DNA from: Priapulus caudatus | Lineage: Eukaryota > Priapulida > Priapulimorpha > Priapulimorphida > Priapulidae | DNA length: 27,860 nucleotides | Direction: 5' to 3' | NCBI RefSeq assembly: GCF_000485595.1 | Contig: NW_014577303.1 | Location: forward strand, 290,828-318,687 | Shown here: positions 1 through 11,200 of the stretch, in pieces | How the letters are laid out: every line of letters begins with the position of its first letter | How positions within the stretch are numbered: the stretch's first letter is position 1 | Notes under the pieces: model-generated | The model's database searches: none | Seen by the model: the letters and a program-made list of their open reading frames with translations, nothing else | What the model was told of the DNA's origin: nothing | Program-made: the position numbers and the translations under genes

Positions 1-134
1 GTGTGTGTGTGTGTGTATGCGTGCGTGCGTGCGTGCGTGCGTGCGTGTGTGTGAATGTGTGTGCGTGTGTGCGTGCGTGCGTGCGTGCGTGCGTGTGTAT
101 ACGTGTGTGCGTGTGTGCGTGTGTGCGTGCGTAG
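1..134. repeat. GT/GC-rich microsatellite
   Basis: The first ~134 bases are an imperfect alternation of GT and GC dinucleotides (gtgtgt, gcgtgcgt). Several cysteine/valine-rich open frames here are by-products of the repeat and not genes. The array is cut by the window edge, so its full length is unknown. Confidence 0.9.
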
Positions 135-3100
135 ACAAGTATAATCAACGTTTCTTGGATTCGAAAGTCGTCATGACCTTAACCGCAACTTGCAACCCTG
201 AATTAATGTCTTCTCTCACATCGTTTTATACTGGCTATGTAGCGATACACGAACCGTGGCAGTAACACGTATGTTACCGTATAGGTAACTAACCTGATGA
301 CGCCATCGGTGTGTGTAACCGGCAGTAACGTTTTAAAAAGACATAGCAAGGAACAGCAACCGGAATTCGATTAATTTTATGCCACGATATTTTACGAGCG
401 GCGCGGCTGCATATTATGAAAGACATAACTTGCTCCAATTGTTTATGAAATATAGATTGTTTAGTATACATCCACTACTACACGCCAGTTCGAGTATTAT
501 ATACATAGTGTATATATAAAGTATATACATATACATATAGTATATACATCGGTGCTACTTAATTATAACAGAGAAAGTCCCTCAGTTCCATTGGTTTTGA
601 TTTCTGTTAGCCGGAATGTGGGCACGATCTCCAGACGGCATACTATCGCCGACGTAAAAAGCGAGATACTGATGAAGATGGACGTCGACTAACTACGCAC
701 CCACGGTCTGTCCCCCATGCGGGCGTCACGATCGCTGAGAACATAAGTCTATCGAGCGGGATTGTGATATTGACACAAGACGACATTCACGAAGACGCAT
801 GTGCGTATATGGGGAATTCGCTGTATTCATACAGCATTTCGGCACGATTTTAATAGTGAACCGATGCGTTTGCGTTTCGTTGCAGAATTTCAACATTTGT
901 GAAATTGTTGCCTTAGTATAGAGATTCCCATATAGAATTTAAATGAAGCTATTTCAATAGTGTTCAGAGGGTTAGTCTATCGCATGATATAACTCGATCT
1001 ATACGCATCGATTTATTGTTGTTCTTTTTTTTCAAGCAATTTATCTCCCGCTTCCTTCACCACAGTACTTCTCGTTAAATTGAAAGAGCTGCTCAGCCGT
1101 GTAACACGCTAGTAATCATGCGACATGTAGCATGTAGCTAAAGCATCGGCGTGGCCCCCAATGTTCTCGCTCACTCAACCACGGATTAACGAATACGGAG
1201 CATCGTTTGAATCACACATCAGTTTTGGCACTGTTGTTAAAATTTCGTTTATCGTACTCAAACTGTATAACATACGCGACAAATTTTATAATCACGAAGT
1301 AGATTAATATGCAGTCATATACATGCACCAGATTCGCGACGATCTGAAACAACGTGAAATATCTGACGTAGAATTATTTATAAGGCACCTGTCCAAGATC
1401 ATGCGATCATGTAATGAAATCCCTACCATGCATCGCAACACATTCAATACGAACGCAACATTGAATACGTGTGACAACAATATTGGTGCAACTTTATTAT
1501 TATGTTCAAATCAGAAAATATATGCAATGCAGTTTTCGTTACCAAAATGAGCAGAATGTGTAGAATTATTGTCATGTCGCGTCCTATTACCAGGTGTGTC
1601 CGTTGTTTAAACCTTTTAAATTTGCAAACCGTTATAAATGTCAGGACGCGTGGTTACTGCTCTAATAACCGAGTTTAGCTCAACAATGGCATGACAATCA
1701 CTAAAACTACTTGCTTCATATACGTGCCTATTATTAGTGAATTCAGATAATCTGAGAAAAACCGGATCCTCGTCTACGTGTGGTAGTGACCGCAGACTTA
1801 CGCTGATTATCACCATTGCTGTTATGGGCGGTGCACTTCTCATTACAACAATCACGAGCGTGGTCGGTTGCTTGAAGCAGAAATCCGTCGCTGCTGCGTA
1901 AAGGTAAATATAGTCGTATACGTCGTTATTGCAAGTATAGTAATTATGTCGCTACCTACACGTGTTACATAGTGCCAGACTTAGCCTTACCAGATACACG
2001 CATGTGACATATTTACATTTGCGTGAGGATAATGTCTACAGGTTGAGATTGGCGTGCGAGCATTCAAGCGCGCAAAACATTTCATGGTTTAGAAGAGGGC
2101 ACGTATAAGCATGCAGCACATGTGTGTATGGTGGTCATTGTTCGCATAACGATACGATTTCGGCGACGGATTTCTATAGCCATCAATAACTGGTGATGTG
2201 TAGGCTTACTGTCAGGGGGATTAGTGCATGGCAGAGAAAGATTTCGAGAGTAGCTTGTATAGCATTTAGAAATACTGAGTCAGTGACTGCATTCCATTGA
2301 ACAAAGTTGTTTCAGCTACTTGATATGTAGCTGAGCTCGTAATGCGCAGCGTTTTCTTCGCGGTTTAATTCTAAATTTAATTTCCACATATAATTACATT
2401 ATTAAATTATACTTTTAAATTATATTAGACGCTTAATTTATGCTACCAGACAGCTCGCATAATTCACTTCTTATGGCGCCCGACTATACGAAATTTGCAG
2501 ACATTTGTGCTGTAAAATAACGGACGCTGTCAGCTCCTTAATTACTTCGTCTCTCGCATGTACTAAAATTTAAAAAAACGCTAATTTCCAACGTCTATCG
2601 ATATCCGCTTTACCCATTAAAAGTGAAAATTTTCCGCCGCAGGTCTAAATCAACACCGGTGCGCTATTTCGATCGTACCACACCATGCACCTTCGGTTCC
2701 ACCACCGTGGTTGATGGAGATGCTGGATGCTGCTTGATTCGACACGACTTCTCCAAGTCGTCCAACTGATGAAGGGTGCAGTAGTTGGTCAAATCGGCAC
2801 GCGACTGCTGTATACCAATTGCGCAACTCGTCAAATAATCAAATGGAAACAGTTGATGAATTCACCAACTGTACAACCAACGCGCGACGATCGGTGAACG
2901 ATGCAGCTAAATCCAAGTAATATTACACCCCAATTGGCTCACCGTATACTCATTGTTACTATATAACATAAGAACGTATTAAAAAAAAAACACTAAATAT
3001 AATAGCCAAAATAGTTCAACCGATTCCGTGACGAACATTAATAATGCTTTGCGCATATTGCCACAGGAAGCATCCACGCGTACTGTTGTTGTCAAGATGT

Positions 3101-3176
3101 CATAACACGTTTGATATACAGGTCCTTATAATTATGCCATATTTTTCGAAACGCAATAATATTCTAATGAACATTA
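135..3176. other. Gene-free AT-rich DNA
   Basis: No gene is recognised. Open frames are short and resemble no family I know. AT-rich palindromic tracts occur near 495-550 (repeated atatac/gtatat) and 2385-2440. One minus-strand frame at 1616-1855 looks slightly protein-like and contains a hydrophobic stretch, but it has no supporting neighbour exon and I do not call it. Confidence 0.5.
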
Positions 3177-3285
3177 TCAGGAGTGAATAGTAACACATAT
3201 AATCTGTAAGAGATCAATCAATAATAGATCTAATCTATAAGAGATCAATCAATAATAGATCTAATCTATTATTGTTCACTCCTGA
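3177..3285. mobile_element. Palindromic MITE, TCAGGAGTGAA family
   Basis: A 109-bp element starts TCAGGAGTGAAtagt and ends ttgTTCACTCCTGA, so the termini are inverted repeats. It is flanked on both sides by CATTA (3172-3176 and 3286-3290), an exact 5-bp target-site duplication. The interior holds a 31-bp unit repeated in tandem (3201-3231 and 3232-3262, one mismatch), centred on agagatcaatcaataat. There is no coding capacity, so it must have moved by a transposase encoded elsewhere. Other copies of the same family lie at 9572, 12797, 19458 and 21072. Confidence 0.85.
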
Positions 3286-4120
3286 CATTACCATACTATT
3301 AAATTATTGCGGTCATTTTCATAATCTTTTTATTTTACTATATGATTTTACATTGTTTATTATTCAACAGATGTCCTTACTAGTCAACACATCCTTTGAG
3401 TTTACAGCGATTAGCAACTTTGGTTGAATCTTATCCACGAAAATATGGTTAGATCGGGCGCTCAGATAATAATTTTATAATTTACAATGATAAATATTCA
3501 ACCTGTAATTAAGTAAGGATGTAGGCCTATACGGTATTATATAATTGCGGTCCTTGGAAAATGTGTATTCCAGATAACATTATTATGCTTTTCGAAGTGA
3601 TATGTTATATTATTTGTTAATAAAATATTTTATATGATAATTGGTTCATTCTACGATGCTTTTGGTAATATCGCATGCACTAACAGTGCACCTCTTAATG
3701 ACTACTCATATATATATATATATTACTTTCAAGACATGACAAATCCCATACCAGGAAAGTTTAGGGAAATCAGGAAATTGGTTCAGGTAGTATCAGAAAC
3801 AGGTTTCGTTTTGTTGATATCAGTCTAAGGACGTTTTGTACATGCACTGCACGGTTGTTGCCAGAATTCGGCCCAATTTGATTGTTGCCAGTAAACGTCA
3901 TAAAAGGTTATGGCACCCCTGCCTTCTCCAATCCCCTACCTCCTCATCTACATAGGATTCTCTTTCTATATTTACCTCTTCCCCTTATCCATATTTTGCT
4001 GCTTCTCTACTTACTCCACATTCTCTCTATTCTCATAAATTCGCGGTACTTGTCATCCAGAAACGATTGCAATGATTGTTCACACGATTCATATATATAA
4101 ATAAAGTTCTGTTCGCTCTG
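3286..4120. other. Gene-free interval
   Basis: AT-rich DNA with a pyrimidine-rich stretch near 3915-4030 (ctt/cct/cat runs). No gene, RNA or clear transposon end is recognised. Confidence 0.5.
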
Positions 4121-4467
4121 CAGGGGCGGATCCAGGATTTTTGAAAAGGGGGTGTCCAGGAAGAAATAAAGGGCACTTTTTCCTGCTTAGTTTTTTTGGT
4201 GTTTTAAAAAGCTGCCGAAGGCCACTTAGGGTGGGTTTGGGGGACCTCCCCCAAGATTTTTTTTTTAAATTGGTGCATTCTGAGAGCATCTGAGCAGTAA
4301 TTTTGATGTCTAGAATGCAAAAATTTATCAAATCCGGTTCCCCGGACGCCTGCGGACCCCTCTTTGCCCATTTCTAGGTTTTTATAACGAATTTACATAT
4401 ATATAAGTAAATCTTTATCAGAAAAACTAGCGCTAAACAAGATTTTTTTATGGAGACAATATAAGAG

Positions 4468-4508
<41 letters not shown>

Positions 4509-4609
4509 CGTGCGTGCGTGCGTGCGTGTGTGTGTATGCTTTTTTCCCTTTTTTGTGGTAAAAAAGGGGGGGTCCGGACCCCCTCGACCCCCCTCTGGAT
4601 CCGCCCCTG
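4121..4609. mobile_element. hAT-like non-autonomous DNA transposon
   Basis: The left end CAGGGGCGGATCCAGgat matches the reverse complement of the right end ctGGATCCGCCCCTG, giving ~15-bp TIRs that begin CAGGGG, as in many hAT elements. The interior has homopolymer runs (aaaaggggg, ccccc) near both ends and no transposase. A clean 8-bp target-site duplication is not visible (left flank TCGCTCTG, right flank CTCTATAC), so the superfamily assignment rests on the termini alone. A TG microsatellite has expanded inside it at 4471-4535. Confidence 0.7.
4471..4535. repeat. TG/CG microsatellite
   Basis: A (TG)n run followed by (CGTG)n and a short TG tail, inside the hAT-like element. The cysteine/valine and histidine/threonine frames on the two strands are repeat artefacts. 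Confidence 0.9.
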
Positions 4610-6092
4610 CTCTATACACACGCCGTCAATCGTCAGCTCGCGTCAAGTATAGATTATCCGCTTGCTTCATATAAAGAAGCCCTGCTCGCTCTATACAATA
4701 CACACACAGTCCGTTTACTAGTAGCAATTAATGTTATAATACAACTGAAGTTTATGTCAGAATATATATACCCGCCTATCTTTGGTGTATTTATATTGAT
4801 CGCCCGCGTACTTCCTGGCGCAATCACCACTCTGTCTATAAAGGGCATTGATATTTTGACGCGGGGTTTACACCGACTCCTCACAGAACGTCACAGAAGA
4901 AAATGCTCTGTGTTTATGCCCTGCCATTAAAGCGCCCACACTGCAATAGCGAAAACATGCTGCGAAAAACTACGATTCACGAATAGTTTAGAGGAATTTT
5001 TAGTTTTAGGGAACGTTATACCAAAATTCCTGTAAATATATAAGTCTACAATATGTTCAATGCACGGCTAGATAAAAAATCACTTTGCATCAGATTGAAA
5101 TGCAACGTGTATTAAGCACTAGCTGCGTTTTGCTCGGAGGATGAATAAATGATATTGAAATGAATTGTAAATCGAGCAGCTGTAGAAGAATGATCAGTAA
5201 CAACAGCAGCTCTACCGCTAATAGCCAAATGATATATAGTCAATAAATGTTTATTTCAAAATCGTCCTTATAAGCTCGTTTATTTTGTAGTTGTATAGAA
5301 ATGATTATAAAAGCGATGGTGCGCGATTGTCACTATGCGAAATGCTCAATCTTTCTGTATGACAGGCCACGGTAAACATTAAACTTGCAAATATTTTCGC
5401 AATGTGTTGTTTTTTGTCATAGTATACTAAAGATAGAAACCTATATGCCTCTCAGAGACCGCTATCTTCTCACATCCATTACAACTGACAGCACTCGCGC
5501 ATACATATGGCTACCTCAATTGATGCCGCTGCTGAGCGTAATGAGGAAACAACCAACGCTACTAGCTACAGGGTTATTATTCTACACAAAATCCTGAAAT
5601 CATCCATGCATTTGCACACCTTGTCCGCGGGCGCATATAGCAGTATGGACCCGACCTGCTTATGTTGATCGTTTTTGTACATTCATGCATATTTCTCCGT
5701 CGCCGCAGGGCTGGAAATGGCTCGTCCCTAACGAACATTTTGTACGGTAGTTCTCAGGAAAATCATTGCCGCTTGACGCAAGTCGTTCAGAGTTAGAATA
5801 CTCGATGTGCTGTGGCTACATCTAATCGCATCTCGAGATTTTTCCTTTTAGTGCTTTTGCTTTATCCTGCAGTTTTCGAGCCGAGCGCAGATTCCAGACG
5901 CACTATATATCCATCTATCTACCTATCACACGTGTACACGCGCTCAGCGCAATTATCGATTTTCTTCAGATAGCACCACTGCATGAATATGCTACTGCCT
6001 GTGTCAAGTCTTCCTCTTCTTGATCTTCTTCTTTATTTCCATATTCTCCACTACCCAGGACATCCAGTCTCGAGGACGATGATAAAACTATC
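4610..6092. other. Gene-free interval
   Basis: No gene family recognised on either strand. Unique-looking AT-rich sequence apart from short direct similarity between tgctctatacacac (about 4608) and ctcgctctatacaatac (about 4687). Confidence 0.45.
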
Positions 6093-6129
6093 ACAATGTA
6101 TTGCAGCAATGATGATTGCAATACATTGT
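6093..6129. repeat. Foldback hairpin
   Basis: ACAATGTATTGCA (6093-6105) is followed after 11 bases by its perfect reverse complement TGCAATACATTGT (6117-6129). Weaker pairing continues outward (gatgataaaa against ttttattattatc). It is a probable short palindromic MITE remnant. No duplication was identified. Confidence 0.6.
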
Positions 6130-6799
6130 AATATAATTTTATTATTATCAGCACACAGATAAAAAGCCTTCTTGTTACCACGCTATTCATGATAACTTCA
6201 AAACTTTACGATTTTGTATTTCTATACGGTGTTTATGCACTCACTATACATAGTAATGCTAGTGAAGCATTTCTGTGTTCTGCTGAAGTTATCAGATCCT
6301 GCTATTTAATGCATATTCATTACTATTTGGCAATTTCAGTGCCAAGAAAATGCATAAAATATATATATATATAAATAACCGTAACACTATAATAGCTAGC
6401 CATGGAAAAAATGGTAGGAAAAATAGCGGTGATAAAAGCGACACTTAATTAGATGTATGAAACAATGCAAAGTGCGTTATATATTAGTAAGAGCAGACGA
6501 AAGCACGCAAAATAAAAGAAAGGACAGAGGAAACACAGAAATAACGTCAGGTTTCCTCTAGGAAGTATATCTAAGACATAGTATAGACATGCATAGACTC
6601 AGTACCACAAATTTTCCTAGATTTCGGCAAGGTTTTCAACAATGTTCCTCATAGACCTATATACCCCACTGGATTAATTTCTTAATTTCCTGAGGTTAGA
6701 TCACAAATCTTCTGATATGTTGATGATATAAAATATATGTCAGATGTCGTTGTGGTTATAATTATAAATCAGGCGCATTAAATTAAGAATTCTGTATGT
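6130..6799. other. Gene-free interval
   Basis: AT-rich sequence including a short (AT)n run near 6359-6374. No gene recognised. Confidence 0.45.
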
Positions 6800-6967
6800 C
6801 CGGGCCGGCTTTAGACATAAGCGAAACAAGCTACGGCTTGGGGCTCACAGCTCAGGACCTTGCCAAGTTCAGTTACATAGCCTTATTCTCGGTCAACAAT
6901 AATTGCCAAATAGGGCTTCTACAGCTTCCCATAGCTTTGGGCCTCACCATGTCTAAATCCGGCCCTG
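6800..6967. mobile_element. hAT-like MITE, 168 bp
   Basis: The left end CCGGGCCGGCTTTAGACAT and the right end ATGTCTAAATCCGGCCCTG are inverted repeats of 19 bp with few mismatches, consistent with an ancestral CAGGGCCGG terminus. The flanks CTGTATGT (6792-6799) and CTGTGTGT (6968-6975) agree at 7 of 8 bases, the 8-bp duplication expected for hAT elements. A 61-codon open frame spans the element, but it has no recognisable domain and I read it as chance. Confidence 0.8.
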
Positions 6968-7099
6968 CTGTGTGTGCTTAATTGGTCAAATATTGTTTCG
7001 CCTTTTAACAATGAATTAATCATCTAAGACCGATATCTCTACTTCTCTGCGCCTTTACGTTGCTGATGCAGCACTTTACACTTAGGCTAGCCACAAGTA

Positions 7100-7212
7100 T
7101 TATATATATATATATCAAGAGTACATAATAGATCTATCTATCTCTATTATGTACTCCTTGATATATATATATATATATATATAATATATATATATATATA
7201 TCCTCCGTTATA
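7100..7212. repeat. (TA)n microsatellite with embedded palindrome
   Basis: Runs of TA flank a 47-bp palindrome at 7115-7161 that begins TCAAGAGTACATAATAG and ends CTATTATGTACTCCTTGA. The termini resemble the TCAGGAGT family found elsewhere in the window (TCAAGAGT...ACTCCTTGA), so this may be a copy inserted in a TA repeat. The TA context prevents any reading of a duplication. Confidence 0.7.
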
Positions 7213-7293
7213 TATTATATACCGCCAACTATATACTGGCGACCTGCGTTGGAATGCTCACACGCTTTATATTTGTAAAAGGCCACTCGCTCT

Positions 7294-7416
7294 TGGGGCA
7301 TATTAGTCCGAGATAATTAGTCCGGCATATTAGTCCGAGATTCCTCTGACCAATGCCCACACCGACATTGACATCGGTATGGGCATTGATCAGAGGAATC
7401 TCGGACTAGGGGCATA
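7294..7416. repeat. Foldback element with gcatattagtccgag arms
   Basis: The left part carries two copies of gcatattagtccgagat (from about 7298 and 7325). From 7324 the sequence reads into an inverted repeat: ctctgaccaatgcccacaccga pairs with tcggtatgggcattgatcagag, then with gaatctcggacta and ggcatat at the right end (to about 7416). The loop is about 8 bases. No coding frame. It looks like a non-autonomous foldback element with a duplicated left terminus. Confidence 0.7.
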
Positions 7417-7649
7417 TATGGTACGTCGCCAACCAAAAGGATCCATTCAATTCAATCTGCAATTCCTCACTGGAACGCTCTCTCGTTTTCTGCAGTTCAC
7501 ACATAGATACAGAATAGAGATTATAAGTTATGTATGTATTATTATAGCTATGATATGATATTGAAACATTTGCTGCTGCTGTTCATGGTGTCAATGAATC
7601 GTACGTTATGACATTTAACTCATATATATGACTAGCTTCAAGAAACGGT

Positions 7650-7776
7650 ATTGCTAGGTAGAATACGTATTATAATACGTATTAGAATTCGGTATTAGAA
7701 TACGTATACTAAAATTCGGTATTAGAATACGTATACTAATACGAATACGTATTAGAATACGGTTAGAATACGTATA
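7650..7776. repeat. Tandem repeats of gtattagaatacgtat
   Basis: About eight degenerate copies of a 12-16 bp motif around attagaatacgtat, some with a inserted aattcg. The motif is itself nearly palindromic (atacgtat). No function is visible. Confidence 0.75.
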
Positions 7777-7777
7777 T

Positions 7778-7809
7778 TGACGTCATGCATGTAGCCTATA
7801 TTGACGTCA
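7778..7809. promoter_or_regulatory. Pair of CRE palindromes TGACGTCA
   Basis: Two perfect TGACGTCA octamers (7778-7785 and 7802-7809), the consensus cAMP-response element bound by CREB/ATF bZIP factors, lie 24 bp apart. Each follows tatat, so the local block tatattgacgtca is duplicated. A third related half-site, TGACGTG, follows near 7836. They lie about 430 bp upstream of the ADPGK start codon and are candidate promoter or enhancer sites. The motif match is direct; the regulatory role is inferred. Confidence 0.4.
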
Positions 7810-7974
7810 GTCACACAGCCTGGTCGTGAATATATGACGTGTTCTGCGTGAGGACGTGGTAACCACTTATCAGCAACACCTTCACAACAGCGGCGGAGAA
7901 GCTTTACCGTCTGTTCTGCTGATAAACGCCCCGTCTTCTTCCAATACAACACCGTATACGGTATAAGCATAGAT

Positions 7975-8215
7975 AGAGAATACAGATTTGTTTACTTGAA
8001 ATTGAATAACACCAAGATAACACGCAATAGAAATCAAATATATAACACAATTATCGAAAATGAAAAAGCAAAATTAAAATTAAAAATTAAAATGTACAAT
8101 ACTGTAAAATCACAACAAACAACGACATGAAAATATAATTACTTGAAAATCATACAAATAGAAAATAATAAAAATAACAAGAAAAAATAAACAAATAAAT
8201 CAAAATAGAGGGCGA
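7975..8215. other. Strand-asymmetric A-rich tract upstream of ADPGK
   Basis: About 240 bp in which the + strand is dominated by A with scattered C and few G (for example aaaattaaaattaaaaatt). It directly precedes the ADPGK start and could be a nucleosome-depleted promoter stretch. No TATA box or initiator is assigned. Confidence 0.4.
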
Positions 8216-8229
8216 TCAAGAGTATTGAC

Positions 8230-8241
8230 CAATATGGCGGC
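8230..8241 (+). promoter_or_regulatory. TISU/YY1-like element at the ADPGK start codon
   Basis: CAATATGGCGGC contains the start ATG (8234-8236) and matches the TISU consensus SAASATGGCGGC at 11 of 12 positions; the only mismatch is T instead of S just before the ATG. In mammals TISU drives both YY1-dependent transcription and accurate initiation on very short 5' leaders. Its presence supports choosing this ATG and suggests transcription begins shortly upstream. Confidence 0.55.
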
Positions 8242-11200
8242 GCCCAGTTCTTGGCGAATTTATTGTTTTGGTAGCCTTATAACGATTTTAATTGCGTTTC
8301 TATATAGTAGGGTAACCGTCAATGACATATTAAATGAAAGGCTACACCAGGTTACAACGGGTCTGCTCGAAGTTGAAATCAAGCATGCAGTACGGCCTAA
8401 AGTATCACCCAAAGTAGCAGTTGGGTTCGGTGCCTGTAAAGATTTATTTACTGATGCGTCAGAGCTGCTTGCGAGGCTCAATACTGAAATCCCTGTTACG
8501 CCTTTCCACTATAATGTACTTAATAATGTCACTGAGTTGAAGAGTACCTTTGCTTACTTTTACCAGCACGGTGCTGCAGCTGAGTGAGTAGTGTTTAGTG
8601 AGTTATGTTATTAAATTACAGTAAAACTCGCATAAGTCGACACTTTTGGGACCAGCATATTTGTGCCGACTTACGAAAATGACGACATACGCGTAAGTCG
8701 TCATTTTGTCGACTTATACGTAGGGCTCCCCTCCCAGGCGCCCGTCACCCCTACGCAGTCATAAACATACTCCACACACGACGTCAGTTCGCGCCACATA
8801 CATAGCAGACATGAAACAATCGGGTCTGTACATCAATCGACACCGCTGCTGGCCATAACGCACGTACAGCGTACGCACTAGCGGCAAGCACGTACGGCAC
8901 ACGCTGGCTATCTGTAATACCTGCTGTTGATTACACGTTTGGACATTGCAGGCCATTTGCGGTGCATGTCTACCAAATTTTTTTGGAACACTTGCTGAAA
9001 AAATACGGCAATTCCGCGATGCCGTGCTCTGGAACAAACTAGTTAGTATAGTAGAATTTTCAGGGAGTCACGTGGACTCCTGCATTATTATGTCAAATCA
9101 GGGAGTCCGGCAGTAAATCAGGGAGCGTTTGACCTGGGACTCGCGTTAACTTCGCACCCTGCATTGGGCTGCATACACTTGGGAATCTGGAGGATGTGCA
9201 AGCTGAAAAATGCGCATTCCTTAGTACACTGCGCGCGCCATCGGCATTTCTGATGACGACTTACAGATGGGAAATTACTGTTGTTTGTATTACATGGGAC
9301 CTGTCTGAGGGCGTCAACTTGTGCATAATGACGACTTATAAATGACGACTTAGGCGGGGCTATTCCAATGGATTTACTATGAGAGAAATTCGGGACTTTG
9401 ACATCCATGACGACTTGTGCGAATTGACGAGTTAGACGATGACAACTTATGCGAGCTTTACTGTATAGTACTAATACTATATAGTTTAGTTTAATAGTTA
9501 ATCAATAACTTATTGAGTAACATTGTTGTTACTAATAACAGTATCTTACTACTATAGTATTATGTATAGTATCATGAGTAAATAATCTCAAAGGAGTTTG
9601 ACACATATTTGCTTGTGTTTTTACCAATTATCCACTTCAAATTTTGATAAAAAAAATGTATATATGTTCTTGAGCTTATTTCGTTTCCTTATTTATAGTC
9701 ACCTATCTTGTACTGAATTCGGTTTATAGCTATTTACAATCGTATTGCAGTAAATAGTATTCAAACACAGTGTTGATTCAGAGGCTTTCGGCATGTTGTC
9801 ACATCTATGTAGGTGTATTTTATGGAGCGATACTAGCGACAATTGCTCCAATCTTCTGCATGTGACTAAGCAGGGATGTAAGAGGCCTAGCTAATGCGTT
9901 ATACACATAGTACGAGCATGCATGTAACAAGGGACCATATGTACACAATCACATTGTGTTTGATGCATATACATGTCTTGGTAGACTGTAGATGCATTGC
10001 AAGCTAATGAAATAAGTGATTAATGATATTTCTTGCTCGTGAGACCAAAACATTACAATGCCTGTCGAGTCGCATATGGGGGAGAGAAGCAGTTGTTGGT
10101 AGTATCACTCTACAAAGTATGCCTACATAGTTGTGACAACATGCCAAAAAGCTTCCACATCAATATTGTGTTTGAATACAATTTATAGCAATATGACAGG
10201 AAAATAGCTATAAACCGATTTCAGTACACGATAGGCGAATAATAAAGGTAGATAATAAGCTCAAGAACATGTACATTTTTGTTTTTATTCATGCCAAAAT
10301 TTAAATAAGAAAATAGGGAAAAATGCAGGAAAATATGTGGCAAACTCCTTTGAGATTATTTACTCCTGATAGTTGTAACAGCAGTACTGATAACCTCTAC
10401 CTATAAAACATATAACCCCACAGGGGATACAGTCACAGGGTTGTACAACTGAAGTTATTGGCTAAGACTGAAACAACTGCCAAAGTAGATCTTGCATCTC
10501 GTGAGTAATAATAACTTGCATTGAAGAAGTTGGGCACAGATTTTGACAATGCCACTGATAGCAAAGCACATTTAATACAGCTGTACAAGACTGTCCAAGT
10601 CAATAATGCACCACTCAAGTGGAGGTTCCTAGTGCAAATATGTTTGCTGCTATTGGGAATAATGTCACATCCAATTGGAAATGCAAATTGAAGGAAAATG
10701 ATGCTGAATAGTGTAAATTTAACATGCTAGCTTGCTTAATCCTCTTTAACCGGTCAATAATTTTCTATGAATTCTTAATATTATTACCTATTCATTCAAT
10801 GAAACTGAGAAAATGGCAGAGCAAAGGGCTATATGGATAAAGTTAATAATGATCAATTATAGATTTTGTTAATATCAAACATAGATAGTGTTAATATTAA
10901 ACATTTTTATGTGTATCCTTGAATGGCACTAGTTTTAACTATGTAGTTCTTATCTGTATTTTATATATAAAATGGATGTACAATATATGATATAGGCAAC
11001 AGTATGCAAAGCTAGCCTTCTAATTAATAATGTTTGTGGTAATGTCTCAAAGATGAGTTATTATTAAGACATGAAATGTTCCTTAATTAGAAAATCTGCA
11101 ATTTCAGGCGCTTCATGTCAAATAGCACACTGTTCTCAGAGATGATTGCAATTGGAGCACAGCTGCCAGGTGCACACTGGGCTCTTGGGGGCAATGCCCC

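Noticed and set aside
5-265. Cysteine/valine-rich frame at the window start, and similar frames at 4470-4674
   Set aside because: They are translations of TG/CG microsatellites.
1616-1855. Minus-strand frame with a hydrophobic stretch and a GTAAGT donor-like site (near 1797)
   Set aside because: No recognisable domain, no partner exon and no conserved motif; could be an exon of an unknown gene but cannot be supported.
7752-7970. Minus-strand 72-codon frame upstream of ADPGK
   Set aside because: Overlaps the tandem repeats and CRE pair, and resembles no family I know.
8225-8233. Upstream TTG start for ADPGK
   Set aside because: Only three codons longer and not an ATG; the ATG at 8234 sits in a TISU-like context and is the natural start.
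11018-11096. Short inverted repeat ttctaattaa...ttaattagaa in ADPGK intron 1
   Set aside because: Only 10 bp of AT-rich pairing with no duplication; expected often by chance in this composition.
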